A DNA stretch of 64,000 bases from an uncultured bacterium (GTDB lineage Bacteria > Vulcanimicrobiota > Xenobia > Xenobiales > Xenobiaceae), in contig CAKUBG010000006.1 of assembly GCA_934636825.1 (NCBI GenBank), forward strand, positions 34,470 to 98,469, in the 5' to 3' direction. A program made the translations under genes and the position numbers. This document shows positions 50,866-60,482 of the stretch, one piece after another. Position 1 is the stretch's first letter; the number at the start of each line of letters is the position of its first letter. The notes under the pieces are model-generated. The model had not been told where the DNA came from. It saw only the letters and a list, made by a program, of their open reading frames with translations, and searched no databases.

Positions 50866-53800
50866 ATGGTTACTGAGCGTACAAAGAAAGCCGGCGCCGG
50901 TTTGGCCAAGGCAGCCGGAGTTGCCGCTGGCAAGGGGGCCAGTCAAGCAGGAAATACGCCTCCGCTAGCCAGACAAGCTGCAAGTAAACGAGATGAAAGC
51001 CGCCTTTACATATGGGGGCTCGTTTGGCTTTGGCTGGTTGCGCCCTTTTTGCTCCTGTGCTTAGTTGCACCCCAATGGGCCGGAGCTTTGGGAAACGGTA
51101 TATCCTTGGCTTTAAAAAATTGCATAGGCATGGCCGGTTGGGTTATGCCCATGATCGCTTTTTTGGCTGCTTCTTGGTGTTTCAATTACAATAACAAAGC
51201 CGGACGCATAAATATAAAAGTTGTTATTCCGCTGTTGTTGCTTTTCTCGGTATTTTTTGCCGCTCGCTGTGGTCAGGGTGGCAATATAGGCAAATTTATC
51301 GACGGTGTAGTCGCAGGTATTATTGGTGAATTTGGAGCCTGGACATTCGCTACCCTAGGATTTTTATCTGTTTTTGTTTTTACTTGGAATCTTACCACGG
51401 AAGAAACAATAGAAGGTTGTAAAGCTTTGAGTCAATTTTCTGGAAGTTCGCTCTCGGAGTTGGGCCAGCGTGCTCTTGGCGGACTGTCTAAATTTTGGGG
51501 ATGGGTTATTTCTGTCGGCAAGCATTGTGCCGAATTGCTGAGCAGTGCTAAAGAAAAATTATCGGAGCATCATCAGGAAGAAGATGATGATGCAGAATTA
51601 AAAACTAAAGAAATAGAAGATACCGAACCTACCGATTTGGAACAGAGAGCTATCTTTTACGATGAGTCCGGCCTTATGCCGACTACTAAAGAGTCTGCAA
51701 AGATCGAACCTCTCACTTCCAGGGGTTTTTTTGAAGATGACGATGAAAAATCGGCATTCGGTCATGATGATTTAGAAGAAAATTTGCAAACGCCGCATTT
51801 CGCCGAACCTAAGTCGGATATGCCGGAGCCAGAGAAGCAAAATAAAGCTGATAAGAATGAGCTTCTAAATGAAATCCATCGCCGCAACACCAGCGGAGAA
51901 ATGGCCTCTGTCAGAAATAGAGAGTACGAAGCGGCCCGTAAAGCGGAGCCGGTTACCGAGGCTAAAGAAACGTACAACACTGGTTCTGCGATTAGGCGTG
52001 GATCTTCTTATTCGAGTATGGGATCTTGGCATTCGCCAGCTAGTGACAGAAAATCAAACGATTGGAAACGTGACGATAAAAAGCTGCCGACTAAGCCGAG
52101 CGAAAATAAAGAGCCGCAGCGCCGTGTAGACAAAACAGAGATCCGCAGCGGAGTTTATGCCAAGCATGAGCCTGCTACAGCCAAAGAAGGGTTGGCTTTG
52201 AGTCGCCGTTTGGCAGAGCGTCCTTCCAATAGTTCCGGCTCTAGTTTTGCTCGCAGTTCCAGTGCTTTCTCTTCCCGCAGCCGCTTGGGCGAAAAAAATG
52301 TCAGCGAAGATAAAGATTTGCCTTTGCGTCCAGTGCGCTCATCTTCGTCTGGTGGCTACAAAGCAACTCGCCATACAAGTGATGCATTGTCGCGCGGCCC
52401 TCTTTCCGAACGTAAACCCAATTTTGTCGATTCTGACGAGACTGTAGAAGTAGCCGCTTTAAAACGTCTTGCCGAGCCTAAGCCTGCCGTCAATTCTAAC
52501 GTTGATAGTGAGAAGCCCTCTGACGAATTAGACAAAAAAGTTGAGGCTTTGAAATTCGCAGAGCGCTTAGATAGCGACTTAAATTTGGCCACTTCAGATG
52601 TCGGTAATGCTCGAACTCAACAAGTGCAGCCTAAAGCCGAAGAAGACGCTACTCCTGCTTCCGGCGCCGTTGCCGAAAATAATAATGCTACTTCTTCAGC
52701 TCGTAAAATGAGTGAGCTTTCTCCCGAGGAGCGTCGCCGCGCTTTGGGCTTAATTCGTCGTCCAGCAGGCAGTGCTCGCACTCAACAAGCGCAGCCTAAA
52801 GCTGAAGAAGTTGCCGCTCCTGCTTCCGGCGCCGTTGCCGAAAATAATAATGCTACTTCTTCAGCTCGTAAAATGAGTGAGCTTTCTCCCGAGGAGCGCC
52901 GCCGCGCTTTGGGCTTAATTCGTCGTCCAGCAGGCAGTGCTCGCACTCAACAAGCGCAGCCTAAAGCCGAAGAAGATGCTGCTCCTGGCGCCGCTGCCGA
53001 AAACAATGCTACTTCTTCAGCTCGCAAAATGAGCGAGCTCTCTCCTGAGGAGCGTCGCCGCGCTTTAGGCTTAATTCGTCGTCCGGCAGGCAAAGCTCGT
53101 GCTCAACAAGCACAGCCCAAAGCTGAAGAAATAGCCGAGTCAGCTTCTGTAACTTCTGATGATAGTGACCAGACAAAAGCGGAAAATGAAGGCGTATCGG
53201 CAGATGCTTTGAGAAAGCTCAACGCACTTTCTCCAGAAGAGCGTCGCCAGGCTCTGGGGCTGGGGGAGGAATGTCGTCCTTCGGCTTTGCCTGTCGATCC
53301 TGAAAATTTGGAGAGTTTCAGTACTTTATCACCCAGTCAGATAAATGCTTTGCCTCCGGAAGAGCGGCGTCGCGCTTTGGGTATCAGAAGTGCCGCTGCT
53401 CCATATTTAAATAGAGACAGAAACTCTCTCTCAGACATAAAAGCTTTGCGTGGTGCCGAAGGACAAAATATTGCTTGCGATCCCAAGGCTGCTCTTAATG
53501 CTTTAAGTTCGCGTCGTCCCGGCGTTGCCCCCAAGGCGCAAACTACAGATGGAGAAGCCGCTAGATCTTCACTTCGTCCTACCGAGCCCAAAGCTCAAGC
53601 CTCTTTTACTCGATCTTCTACGCCTAGTCTTATGCGTTCTACGGCTTCTCGTTCTACAGTTGCGCCGACCAGAACCGCTCCGGCGAAGCAGCCCCAAGCC
53701 GAAGCTTCAGAAATGTCCAAAGAAGCCAAATTGGCTGCTTGGAGAGCCAGCACTTTAAGGGCTAGAGCTAGTTTCAAGCGCCAATCTGAAGGCAAGGCTC

Positions 53801-56800
53801 GCTTACGTCAGGAAAAAGCCGTCAAGGAAGTCTCTGACGACATGCCTTTTGCTAACGATTTAATGAACCCTCAAGGGCCGACTTTGCGTCCTCCTGTGGC
53901 CCAAAATCAAGCTCCTTCAGCAACAGCAGCTTTGGCTTCCAAGCGCAATGCCAGGCAGCAATTGGGCATTATTCCTCGTGCTCGCAAGAATGGCTCTGCT
54001 TCTCGTCACGCCGTCGCCCATACTGTCCAACAAGCCGACAGCTCTGACGCCGACGATGTAGACTTCCGAAAAAAAAACGCTGAAACTGAATTAAATTTTC
54101 AAACAGAACAGGCTGAAGCCCATAGCGCCATCGGTTCTCCAGAGATGCTCAGCCGTTTAGTGCCTGATAGCTCTCCCAGAGCTGGAATACGTCCGCAACT
54201 GGGCGAATTTTCTGAGGCTTCTTTAAACCGTCAAGTGAAGGCCAGATTGTCTCAATTCCATTCGGCGGTGGGAGAATTGCAAGGCGTAACTTGGAGTGAA
54301 GGCGGCGACTTGGATTCTTTGCTCAATCCGTCTAAGCATTCTGCAGCAGCTTTAGTCGCTGTTAAAAAACCGGAAATTGAAGAAGAAGTGCCTACTGCAG
54401 AGCCTGCGCCTACTGCAGAGCCTGCGCCTACTGCTGAGCCTGCGCCTACTGCTGAGCCTGTGCCTGCTGCCGAGTCTGTGCCTACTGTTCAGCCTGTGCT
54501 TGCTGCCGAGCCTACACCTTCTGTGCTGCCTGTGGCTGAAAAGCCCGTTTCCGCTTTGGCCGAAGCTGAGGAAGAGGAGGATTTGCCTTTTCCCAAGCCG
54601 CGCTCTTCAGCCAATCATAAAGCCGTTAGCTCTCCTGCTCCTATTGCTAGCGCTCAACTTGCCAGGCGGGTTGCCGATGTAGCAACTACTGCAGAAGCAG
54701 CCGCCAAAGCGACCAATTCTGTTAGCAGAGCCGAAGTGGCAGCTTACGTTTCTTCCGAGCGCATAGACGATTTGCAAAAATTGGCAGAAGCCGAATTGGC
54801 TGATGAAAAAGTTGTGGAATTAGCTGAACAACTTGATGAACAAGCAGAGGCTGAAGCTAAAGCTCAGACAGAAGAAAATAGCGTTGTTGAATCTGCAACT
54901 TTAAAAACTGAAGTTGCTAGTGAAGAACATGATAGCGCCACTTCTGCCGCTTTACCTAAAGCTAAAAGCACTGTAGAAGTGCAAATTCCCAGCGAATTGC
55001 TCAATGTCGATTCAGCCGCCGAAGAAGAAAAACAAAGCGCAGAATTATTTGAGGAGCAGGACTCAGAAAACACCACTGAAGCTCATGAAACTTCTGGCGA
55101 AGATGTCAGCGCTCCTAAGTTGGAAGTGGCTGAAAATACCGTAAGTTCCAGCGCCGGTTCTTCTAGCTCGGCAACCGAACCTAACGGCGCAAAGCGCTTC
55201 GATCTTGGTTTGGGCAATGATGGCGCGGCTTTAGACTTTGACAGCATTATGCCTCGCGATCGCGATCGCTTCACCAACTTGCGCCCGATCAATCTTACCG
55301 GCAGCAGCGTTTACCGCAACCCTATTCGCCCTAGCTTCTTCTCCGCTTCACGCGTAGTTGCTACATCTGCTGCGCCCGCTAGCCAAGCTGCCGTCGCCCA
55401 GCCTGCCCCCGTATCGCCTGTTGCACCTGCTATGCCTGCTAGCCAAGCTGCCGTCGCCCAGCCTGCCCCCGTATCGCCTGTTGCACCTGCTGCGTCCGCT
55501 AGCCAAGCTGTCGTTGCTCAGCCTACCCCCGTAGCGCCTGTTGCACCTGCTGCGCCCGCTAGCCAAGCTGCCGTCGCCCAGCCTGCCCCCGTAGCGCCTG
55601 TTGCACCTGCTATGCCTGCTAGCCAAGCTGCTGTCGCCCAGCCTACACCCGTAGCACCTATTGCACCTGCTGCGCCCGCTATGCCCGCTGCTGTCGCTCA
55701 GCCCGCACCCGTAGCGCCTGTTGCAGCTCAGCCAAAGCGTTCTCCAGCTTTTGGTTTCGATAGGAGCGAGCGGCGTATCATCGGTAGTTCTACTCCTGTT
55801 TCAGGCTCTATGGTTAATACGCAGCGTCCGGCCGCGCTTTATCCTTCCAGCATACCTTCTGTGAGCACTGTTCGTGTGGTTGGTCAACCGGCTAATAGCG
55901 CCGCGTCTGCTCCTTTAGCTATGCCCAGAAAGAGCAATTCCGGAGCTTTGCAAGCTGTAGAGCATTATATGTTGCCTTCGCTGTCGCTTTTAGAAGAAGT
56001 TCCCCCTCAGAGCAGACATGAATTTGTTGATAAGTCGGAATTGCTGATTCGCACTTTGGCCAGCTTCAAAGTTGAAGCTACAGTGCGCAACGTGATCCAG
56101 GGGCCGGCTGTTACGCGTTACGAGTTGGAACCGGCTATTGGCGTTAGAGTCAACAAATTTATCAATTTGACCAATGATATTGCCTTAGCCTTGGCTGCTA
56201 CTACGGTGCGTATCGAAGCCCCGGTGCCAGGCAAGTCTGTTGTGGGTGTTGAGGTACCTAACGGATTTACCGAACTTGTTTCCTTAAAAGAAGTGCTCAG
56301 CTCTGACAATTTCCGCAACGGTAAGGGACTGTGTGTCGGCTTAGGTAAAGATATTAGTGGTACGGCTCGAGTGACCGATTTAAGCAAAATGCCTCACTTA
56401 TTGGTAGCTGGTACTACTGGTTCTGGTAAGTCTGTTTGTATCAATACTTTAATTCTTAGCTTGCTTTATCGCTTTACGCCTAGGAATTTGCAACTTTTGA
56501 TGATCGACCCTAAACAAGTGGAGCTTTCCATCTATGAAGGTTTGCCTCACTTAATTTGCTTAACTGGAGAAGAACCTGGCAAAATTATCGTTGATCCTAA
56601 GATGGCCTCTTCGGCTTTGCATCAGATGGTCAACTTGATGGAAGAACGCTACACTATGTTTAGTAAAAACAGAGTGCGCAATATTGGCGAATATAACATG
56701 AAACATCCCGAAGCTACTTTGCCTTGGGTAGTAGTTATTATCGATGAGTTGGCCGACTTAATGATGGTTGCTTCCAAAGATGTGGAAAAATCGATCTGTC

Positions 56801-57381
56801 GTTTGGCTCAAAAAGCTCGTGCGGCCGGTATCCATATGGTTGTAGCTACTCAGCGTCCTTCTACCGACGTTATTACAGGTCTCTTGAAAGTTAATATCCC
56901 TTCCCGTATTGCTTTCGCCGTTTCCTCGGGCGTCGATTCTCGAGTTATTCTCGATGATGGTGGCGCCGAACATTTGCTTGGCAAAGGCGATATGCTCTTT
57001 AAGCCTGTAGATGCCAACAATGGAGCTCGTATCCAGGGCGCTTTTGTTAAAAATGATGAGATTCAGCGCGTAGTTGATTTCTGGAATAGACAAGATGTGC
57101 CCAGCAATCGCATTCAGCTCAATATTCAGGAAGATATGGCTGAAGATAAAGCCGATAAGGGCGGAGGCAATGATGCCAATGACGATGATCCTTTGCTTGA
57201 AGAAGCTTTGGACGCCATTTTGCGTACTCGTCAAGCCTCGGCTTCTATGTTGCAAACTGAATTGCGCGTAGGCTATGCTCGAGCCAGGCGTTTAATTAAC
57301 TTACTGGAAAAGCGCGGCTATGTTGGCCCGGCTGAAGGCAGCAAAGCGCGTAAGATCCTCTATACCGGCGCTATGGACTAA
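50866..57381 (+). CDS. ftsK: DNA translocase FtsK with a giant repetitive linker
   Basis: Pumps chromosomal DNA through the division septum. The protein has 2171 residues, against ~800-1330 usually. Residues ~45-170 hold four transmembrane helices. Residues ~175-1690 are a low-complexity linker rich in Ala, Glu, Ser and Pro, with three families of tandem repeats. The motor occupies ~1690-2090: AGTTGSGKSVCINTL (Walker A, ~1847), LMIDPKQVELSIYEGLPHL, VVIIDELADLMM (Walker B) and ATQRPSTDVITG. The C-terminal gamma domain (~2105-2171; TRQASASMLQTELRVGYARA) reads KOPS-type sites. Motor and gamma domains are intact, so it should be functional. Confidence 0.96.
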   Translation: MVTERTKKAGAGLAKAAGVAAGKGASQAGNTPPLARQAASKRDESRLYIWGLVWLWLVAPFLLLCLVAPQWAGALGNGISLALKNCIGMAGWVMPMIAFLAASWCFNYNNKAGRINIKVVIPLLLLFSVFFAARCGQGGNIGKFIDGVVAGIIGEFGAWTFATLGFLSVFVFTWNLTTEETIEGCKALSQFSGSSLSELGQRALGGLSKFWGWVISVGKHCAELLSSAKEKLSEHHQEEDDDAELKTKEIEDTEPTDLEQRAIFYDESGLMPTTKESAKIEPLTSRGFFEDDDEKSAFGHDDLEENLQTPHFAEPKSDMPEPEKQNKADKNELLNEIHRRNTSGEMASVRNREYEAARKAEPVTEAKETYNTGSAIRRGSSYSSMGSWHSPASDRKSNDWKRDDKKLPTKPSENKEPQRRVDKTEIRSGVYAKHEPATAKEGLALSRRLAERPSNSSGSSFARSSSAFSSRSRLGEKNVSEDKDLPLRPVRSSSSGGYKATRHTSDALSRGPLSERKPNFVDSDETVEVAALKRLAEPKPAVNSNVDSEKPSDELDKKVEALKFAERLDSDLNLATSDVGNARTQQVQPKAEEDATPASGAVAENNNATSSARKMSELSPEERRRALGLIRRPAGSARTQQAQPKAEEVAAPASGAVAENNNATSSARKMSELSPEERRRALGLIRRPAGSARTQQAQPKAEEDAAPGAAAENNATSSARKMSELSPEERRRALGLIRRPAGKARAQQAQPKAEEIAESASVTSDDSDQTKAENEGVSADALRKLNALSPEERRQALGLGEECRPSALPVDPENLESFSTLSPSQINALPPEERRRALGIRSAAAPYLNRDRNSLSDIKALRGAEGQNIACDPKAALNALSSRRPGVAPKAQTTDGEAARSSLRPTEPKAQASFTRSSTPSLMRSTASRSTVAPTRTAPAKQPQAEASEMSKEAKLAAWRASTLRARASFKRQSEGKARLRQEKAVKEVSDDMPFANDLMNPQGPTLRPPVAQNQAPSATAALASKRNARQQLGIIPRARKNGSASRHAVAHTVQQADSSDADDVDFRKKNAETELNFQTEQAEAHSAIGSPEMLSRLVPDSSPRAGIRPQLGEFSEASLNRQVKARLSQFHSAVGELQGVTWSEGGDLDSLLNPSKHSAAALVAVKKPEIEEEVPTAEPAPTAEPAPTAEPAPTAEPVPAAESVPTVQPVLAAEPTPSVLPVAEKPVSALAEAEEEEDLPFPKPRSSANHKAVSSPAPIASAQLARRVADVATTAEAAAKATNSVSRAEVAAYVSSERIDDLQKLAEAELADEKVVELAEQLDEQAEAEAKAQTEENSVVESATLKTEVASEEHDSATSAALPKAKSTVEVQIPSELLNVDSAAEEEKQSAELFEEQDSENTTEAHETSGEDVSAPKLEVAENTVSSSAGSSSSATEPNGAKRFDLGLGNDGAALDFDSIMPRDRDRFTNLRPINLTGSSVYRNPIRPSFFSASRVVATSAAPASQAAVAQPAPVSPVAPAMPASQAAVAQPAPVSPVAPAASASQAVVAQPTPVAPVAPAAPASQAAVAQPAPVAPVAPAMPASQAAVAQPTPVAPIAPAAPAMPAAVAQPAPVAPVAAQPKRSPAFGFDRSERRIIGSSTPVSGSMVNTQRPAALYPSSIPSVSTVRVVGQPANSAASAPLAMPRKSNSGALQAVEHYMLPSLSLLEEVPPQSRHEFVDKSELLIRTLASFKVEATVRNVIQGPAVTRYELEPAIGVRVNKFINLTNDIALALAATTVRIEAPVPGKSVVGVEVPNGFTELVSLKEVLSSDNFRNGKGLCVGLGKDISGTARVTDLSKMPHLLVAGTTGSGKSVCINTLILSLLYRFTPRNLQLLMIDPKQVELSIYEGLPHLICLTGEEPGKIIVDPKMASSALHQMVNLMEERYTMFSKNRVRNIGEYNMKHPEATLPWVVVIIDELADLMMVASKDVEKSICRLAQKARAAGIHMVVATQRPSTDVITGLLKVNIPSRIAFAVSSGVDSRVILDDGGAEHLLGKGDMLFKPVDANNGARIQGAFVKNDEIQRVVDFWNRQDVPSNRIQLNIQEDMAEDKADKGGGNDANDDDPLLEEALDAILRTRQASASMLQTELRVGYARARRLINLLEKRGYVGPAEGSKARKILYTGAMD
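52609..53100 (+). repeat. 165-base tandem repeats in ftsK linker
   Basis: Units beginning at 52609, 52774 and 52939 (165 bases each), with a 156-base shortened unit reaching 53095 and weaker copies to about 53390. Each encodes a 55-residue unit containing KMSELSPEERRRALGLIRRP. The SPEERRRALG core recurs in later degenerate copies. Confidence 0.9.
54390..54540 (+). repeat. 18-base tandem repeats in ftsK linker
   Basis: Repeats coding for PTAEPA, at least four near-identical, then decayed copies such as PAAESV and PTVQPV. Confidence 0.85.
55375..55720 (+). repeat. 60-base tandem repeats in ftsK linker
   Basis: Five copies with an exact 60-base period coding for a 20-residue unit containing ASQAAVAQPAPV; small differences accumulate toward the right end. 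Confidence 0.92.
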
Positions 57382-57396
57382 ATTTTAGCGCCTACG

Positions 57397-57438
57397 AAAA
57401 AATCCGGCTCCCCAAATTTTGAGGGAGCCGGATTTTTT
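57397..57438. terminator. Terminator between ftsK and cupin genes
   Basis: Arms AAAAAATCCGGCTCCC and GGGAGCCGGATTTTTT with a 10-base loop; works on both strands. Confidence 0.9.
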
Positions 57439-57463
57439 CATGCGTCAGTTTATACTGCAGTGG

Positions 57464-57877
57464 TTAGTACAGTTCCGAATTTTCTACAGGCTCGCACCAT
57501 TGGTTAGAAGTATTTTCGCCCGGCACTTCTACAGCAATATGGCTAAACCAAGAATCTTTTTGGGCTCCATGCCAATGTTTAACGTTGGCCGGAATAACGA
57601 TTACCGTTCCGGGAATGAGCTCTTGCGGAGCTTTGCCTTCTTCTTGATACCAGCCTTTGCCAGCCGTACAAATAAGTATTTGGCCTCCACCCTTGGTGGC
57701 TTTGTGAATATGCCAATTATTGCGGCAGCCGGGCTCAAAGGTTACATTAGCTAAAAATACAGCTGATTCGCCAGGTTTAGTCAGCGGATTTAAGTAGGAA
57801 TTGCCCACGAAATACTGAGCGTAGGCGGTATTGGCTTGGCCTTTGCCAAAAATATTTTGTTTATCAAATTCTTCCAT
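57464..57877 (-). CDS. Cupin-domain protein
   Basis: A 137-residue single-domain cupin. Metal-binding motifs are visible: NNWHIHKATKGGGQ (two His and a following residue) and the second motif IPANVKHWHGAQ. Such cupins are commonly encoded next to carboxymuconolactone decarboxylase-like proteins, as here. It is the last gene of the flavodoxin-CMD-cupin group. Reaction unknown; a redox or aldehyde-related role is inference. Confidence 0.88.
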   Translation of the reverse strand: MEEFDKQNIFGKGQANTAYAQYFVGNSYLNPLTKPGESAVFLANVTFEPGCRNNWHIHKATKGGGQILICTAGKGWYQEEGKAPQELIPGTVIVIPANVKHWHGAQKDSWFSHIAVEVPGENTSNQWCEPVENSELY

Positions 57878-57907
57878 AATAGCACTCTCCGAAAAAATAT
57901 TGTTCAG

Positions 57908-58660
57908 CTAATCTTGAGATGCTTTATTTAAAGCGCTTAAGGCATTTAAAGTGCGCGGATAACCGATATAAGGCACGCACTGGGAGACAATTTTTATCAA
58001 AAATTGTTTGTCATTACCTAAGCTAAAATTGGCTTTGGCGTGAACTAAAAGCTGGGGCTCGCAGCCGCCTTGAGCTGCCAGAAAACAGAAAGTAATAAGC
58101 TCGCGCTCTTTAAGGCTTAAGCCCTTGCGAGTGTAATAATCGCCGAAGCAATTGGCGGTGAGCCACTTATTGATATGCTTGGTTTCAGCCGGGCCCGACT
58201 CGGAGTAGCCGCGCATACATTCTCCAAAAATGTCTATTTGAGCTTGTTCACCTTTAGCCAATCGTGTCTCCAAAGTAGTGGTGCTCTGGTTGGCTAAAGG
58301 AAGAGTTACGCCCAATTTATGCATAATTTCATTAAAAGCGTTAATGAAGGGTAAGACACGACCTAAACCGAGATAATCGGTAGCTTGATAAACAACTTCG
58401 CGTATTTCAATTGGAGTAAGTCCACTATTTACAGCGGCCGGAACAAATAAACGGAAAAGCTCAATTCCTTGGCATCCTAAAGCCACGGCCAAAATGGCTA
58501 AAAAGCGTGACTTGTCGTCCAGATCGTCTTGATTTACCACTTCGTTAAAAGCAAATTCGCAAAAACGTTCTGCGTATTCTGGATCTGTTTCTACAAAGGG
58601 AAGCTCAACTTTGGGGAAAAGCTTTTTATAGTAAGCTTCTGTATCTTGACGCAATTTCAT
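57908..58660 (-). CDS. Carboxymuconolactone decarboxylase (AhpD-like) family protein
   Basis: A 250-residue protein with two tandem CMD domains (about 25-110 and 150-240). The second contains LKERELITFCFLAAQGGCEPQ with a C-x5-H arrangement ending LLVHAKANFS; the CxxC of peroxidase-type AhpD is absent, so peroxidase activity is doubtful. It starts after the flavodoxin stop with a six-base gap and GGAGG overlapping the end of that gene, and is followed by the cupin gene 30 bases on. Confidence 0.87.
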   Translation of the reverse strand: MKLRQDTEAYYKKLFPKVELPFVETDPEYAERFCEFAFNEVVNQDDLDDKSRFLAILAVALGCQGIELFRLFVPAAVNSGLTPIEIREVVYQATDYLGLGRVLPFINAFNEIMHKLGVTLPLANQSTTTLETRLAKGEQAQIDIFGECMRGYSESGPAETKHINKWLTANCFGDYYTRKGLSLKERELITFCFLAAQGGCEPQLLVHAKANFSLGNDKQFLIKIVSQCVPYIGYPRTLNALSALNKASQD

Positions 58661-58666
58661 AATTTA

Positions 58667-59173
58667 TTAAGCCTCCGCCCATAATTGTAAAGTTTTTGCT
58701 GAATTGTCTACACGACTGCCTACAATAGCTAAGCCTTGCTCCACAATGGCTTTAGGACAGACTTTTTTAAGGTCATTTTCACTGCGTCCCAGACCGCTGC
58801 CTTCGTGGGTGCAGAAAGGCTTAATGTGTTTGCCGCTAAAGTCGTAGCGCTCTAAAAAAGTGAAAACGGCCATAGGCATAGTACCCCAATAGTTTGGATA
58901 CCCGAGATAAATAGTGTCGTATTGGTCAATATTGTCGAGGTACTGTTTTAATTCGGGCCTGGCTTGATTCTGCTGGTCGGCACGAGCTTCTTCAATACAG
59001 GTATTATAATCTTTAGCATAAGCTTTTACAGGATCAATTTTGAAAAGATCGGAGCCAGTAATTTGGCTGAGCATTTTGGCTGCTCTCTCTGTATTGCCAA
59101 CTTCAATATATCTCAATTGGCCGGCAAAATAATTTTCATCGGCCCGGGAAAAGTAAGCAATTAAAGTTTTCAT
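58667..59173 (-). CDS. Flavodoxin-like protein
   Basis: A 168-residue FMN-binding electron carrier. TLIAYFSRADENYF resembles the phosphate-binding loop start, IYLGYPNYWGTMPMAV is the conserved FMN-contact loop, and FCTHEGSGLGRSEND fits the third. The ATG at 59173 follows GAAGGAT; a longer reading up to 59227 has no good signal. First gene of an operon that is divergent from a LysR regulator. Confidence 0.88.
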   Translation of the reverse strand: MKTLIAYFSRADENYFAGQLRYIEVGNTERAAKMLSQITGSDLFKIDPVKAYAKDYNTCIEEARADQQNQARPELKQYLDNIDQYDTIYLGYPNYWGTMPMAVFTFLERYDFSGKHIKPFCTHEGSGLGRSENDLKKVCPKAIVEQGLAIVGSRVDNSAKTLQLWAEA

Positions 59174-59405
59174 TTTTTTACTATCCTTCTTTTTAACTAA
59201 GAGTTCAACTAAGCTTTGCGTTGCCAATATGGAGACAAAAACTCAGGCTTGCTATATTAGGTTGCTACTGCGTTTGGTCAGCTTATAGCGGCAAGACTAC
59301 TTTCCATCGGTATTGTATAATGCATACACAAAGCAGGGAATCGTCAATTTTTTGTTACAGTATTAACTAAAAGTTTATACTAAACGCTTTTTGAAAGAGG
59401 TTAAT
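59174..59405. promoter_or_regulatory. Divergent promoter region of lysR and the flavodoxin operon
   Basis: 232 bases between divergent genes, with a TATAAT at 59316-59321 on the plus strand. LysR regulators usually bind such a region and control both directions; no operator was pinned down. Confidence 0.5.
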
Positions 59406-60299
59406 ATGCTTAGCCAGCATTTTTGCGTTTTTCTCTGTGCTGCTGAAAATGGTAGCTTTAATAAAGCGGCTGAAAAATTGCTAATTTCTCCCACTGCGGT
59501 TATGAAACATGTAAACAGTTTAGAAAGCGAATTGGAGTTACGCTTATTTGAGCGTCAAGCTCGCGGACTTACTCTTACAGAAGCTGGAAATATACTTTAC
59601 AATCGAGGCTTGGCAATACAAAAAGCGGCAGCTCAAGCTTTAAGTGAAGCTCGACAAGTGGCTAATAAATGGCAATATACTGTAACTGTAGGCACTTCGT
59701 TGCTGAATCCTTGCAAAGTGTTTATGGATTTATGGGCACAAATTAATTGGCAATGTCCTCAATTAAAACTAAACGTAGTACCTTTTGATGATAATCATAG
59801 CGATATACTTTCAGTTATTGACAGCATTGGTAAAAAGCTAGATTTTTTAGTGGGAGTATGTGATGCCAAACAATGGCTAGAACGCTGTCAAATGCTCACT
59901 TTAGGTAGCTACAAAAAGTGTATAGCTATGCCTTTTACGCATCGTTTGGCTAAAAAAAAGAAGCTAAACTTAACAGACTTACATGGGGAAACGCTTATGA
60001 TGGTTAAAGAGGGTAATTCTCCCATAAACGATAAACTCCGAGCTGATTTGCAAAAGAATCATCCGCAAATAATTATTGAAGATTTGCCCCACTATTACGA
60101 TATTACTGTATTCAATCGCTGCGCTCAAACTGGTCACTTATTGCTTAATTTAGAATGTTGGGCTGATGTTCACCCTGCTTTGGTTACTTTGCCAATAGTC
60201 GATTGGTCTTATGCTATACCTTATGGCATTTTATACGCTAAAGAACCATCACCTGAAGTTAGCTTTTTGGTTAATTGCTTTCATAAACTTAAACTTTGA
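59406..60299 (+). CDS. LysR-family transcriptional regulator
   Basis: A 297-residue regulator. The N-terminal winged helix has FCVFLCAAENGSFNKAAEKL, LFERQARGLTLTEAG and the following linker helix; the C-terminal ~200 residues form the ligand-binding domain (TVTVGTSLLNP, LVGVCDAKQWL). The ATG at 59406 follows AAAGAGG. It probably regulates the divergent flavodoxin-CMD-cupin operon, by position. Ligand unknown. Confidence 0.9.
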   Translation: MLSQHFCVFLCAAENGSFNKAAEKLLISPTAVMKHVNSLESELELRLFERQARGLTLTEAGNILYNRGLAIQKAAAQALSEARQVANKWQYTVTVGTSLLNPCKVFMDLWAQINWQCPQLKLNVVPFDDNHSDILSVIDSIGKKLDFLVGVCDAKQWLERCQMLTLGSYKKCIAMPFTHRLAKKKKLNLTDLHGETLMMVKEGNSPINDKLRADLQKNHPQIIIEDLPHYYDITVFNRCAQTGHLLLNLECWADVHPALVTLPIVDWSYAIPYGILYAKEPSPEVSFLVNCFHKLKL

Positions 60300-60300
60300 G

Positions 60301-60383
60301 CACAAAAGGTGGGAGCGTAAATGAAATTTATAGCCGCCAAACAACGAGGCTATAAATTTAGCATCAACATGCATGGCGTAAAA
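60301..60383. repeat. Palindromic repeat, copy A
   Basis: Contains perfect 12-base arms AAATTTATAGCC (60324-60335) and GGCTATAAATTT (60348-60359), flanked by GCGTAAATG on the left and CAACATGCATGGCGTAA on the right. It directly follows the lysR stop and could also end its transcript. Confidence 0.75.
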
Positions 60384-60482
60384 CTTTTTCTGCTGTGTAG
60401 TTTTTTAGCGGCCAATATTCTTCGCCTTCAATTCGCCACTGTTTCCGCCTGTTGGTATAAAACTATGCTCGTGTGTGCATAA

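Noticed and set aside
55348..55626. Minus-strand frame with Arg/Gly/Ser repeats
   Set aside because: It is the antisense of the 60-base ftsK repeats and has no ribosome binding site.
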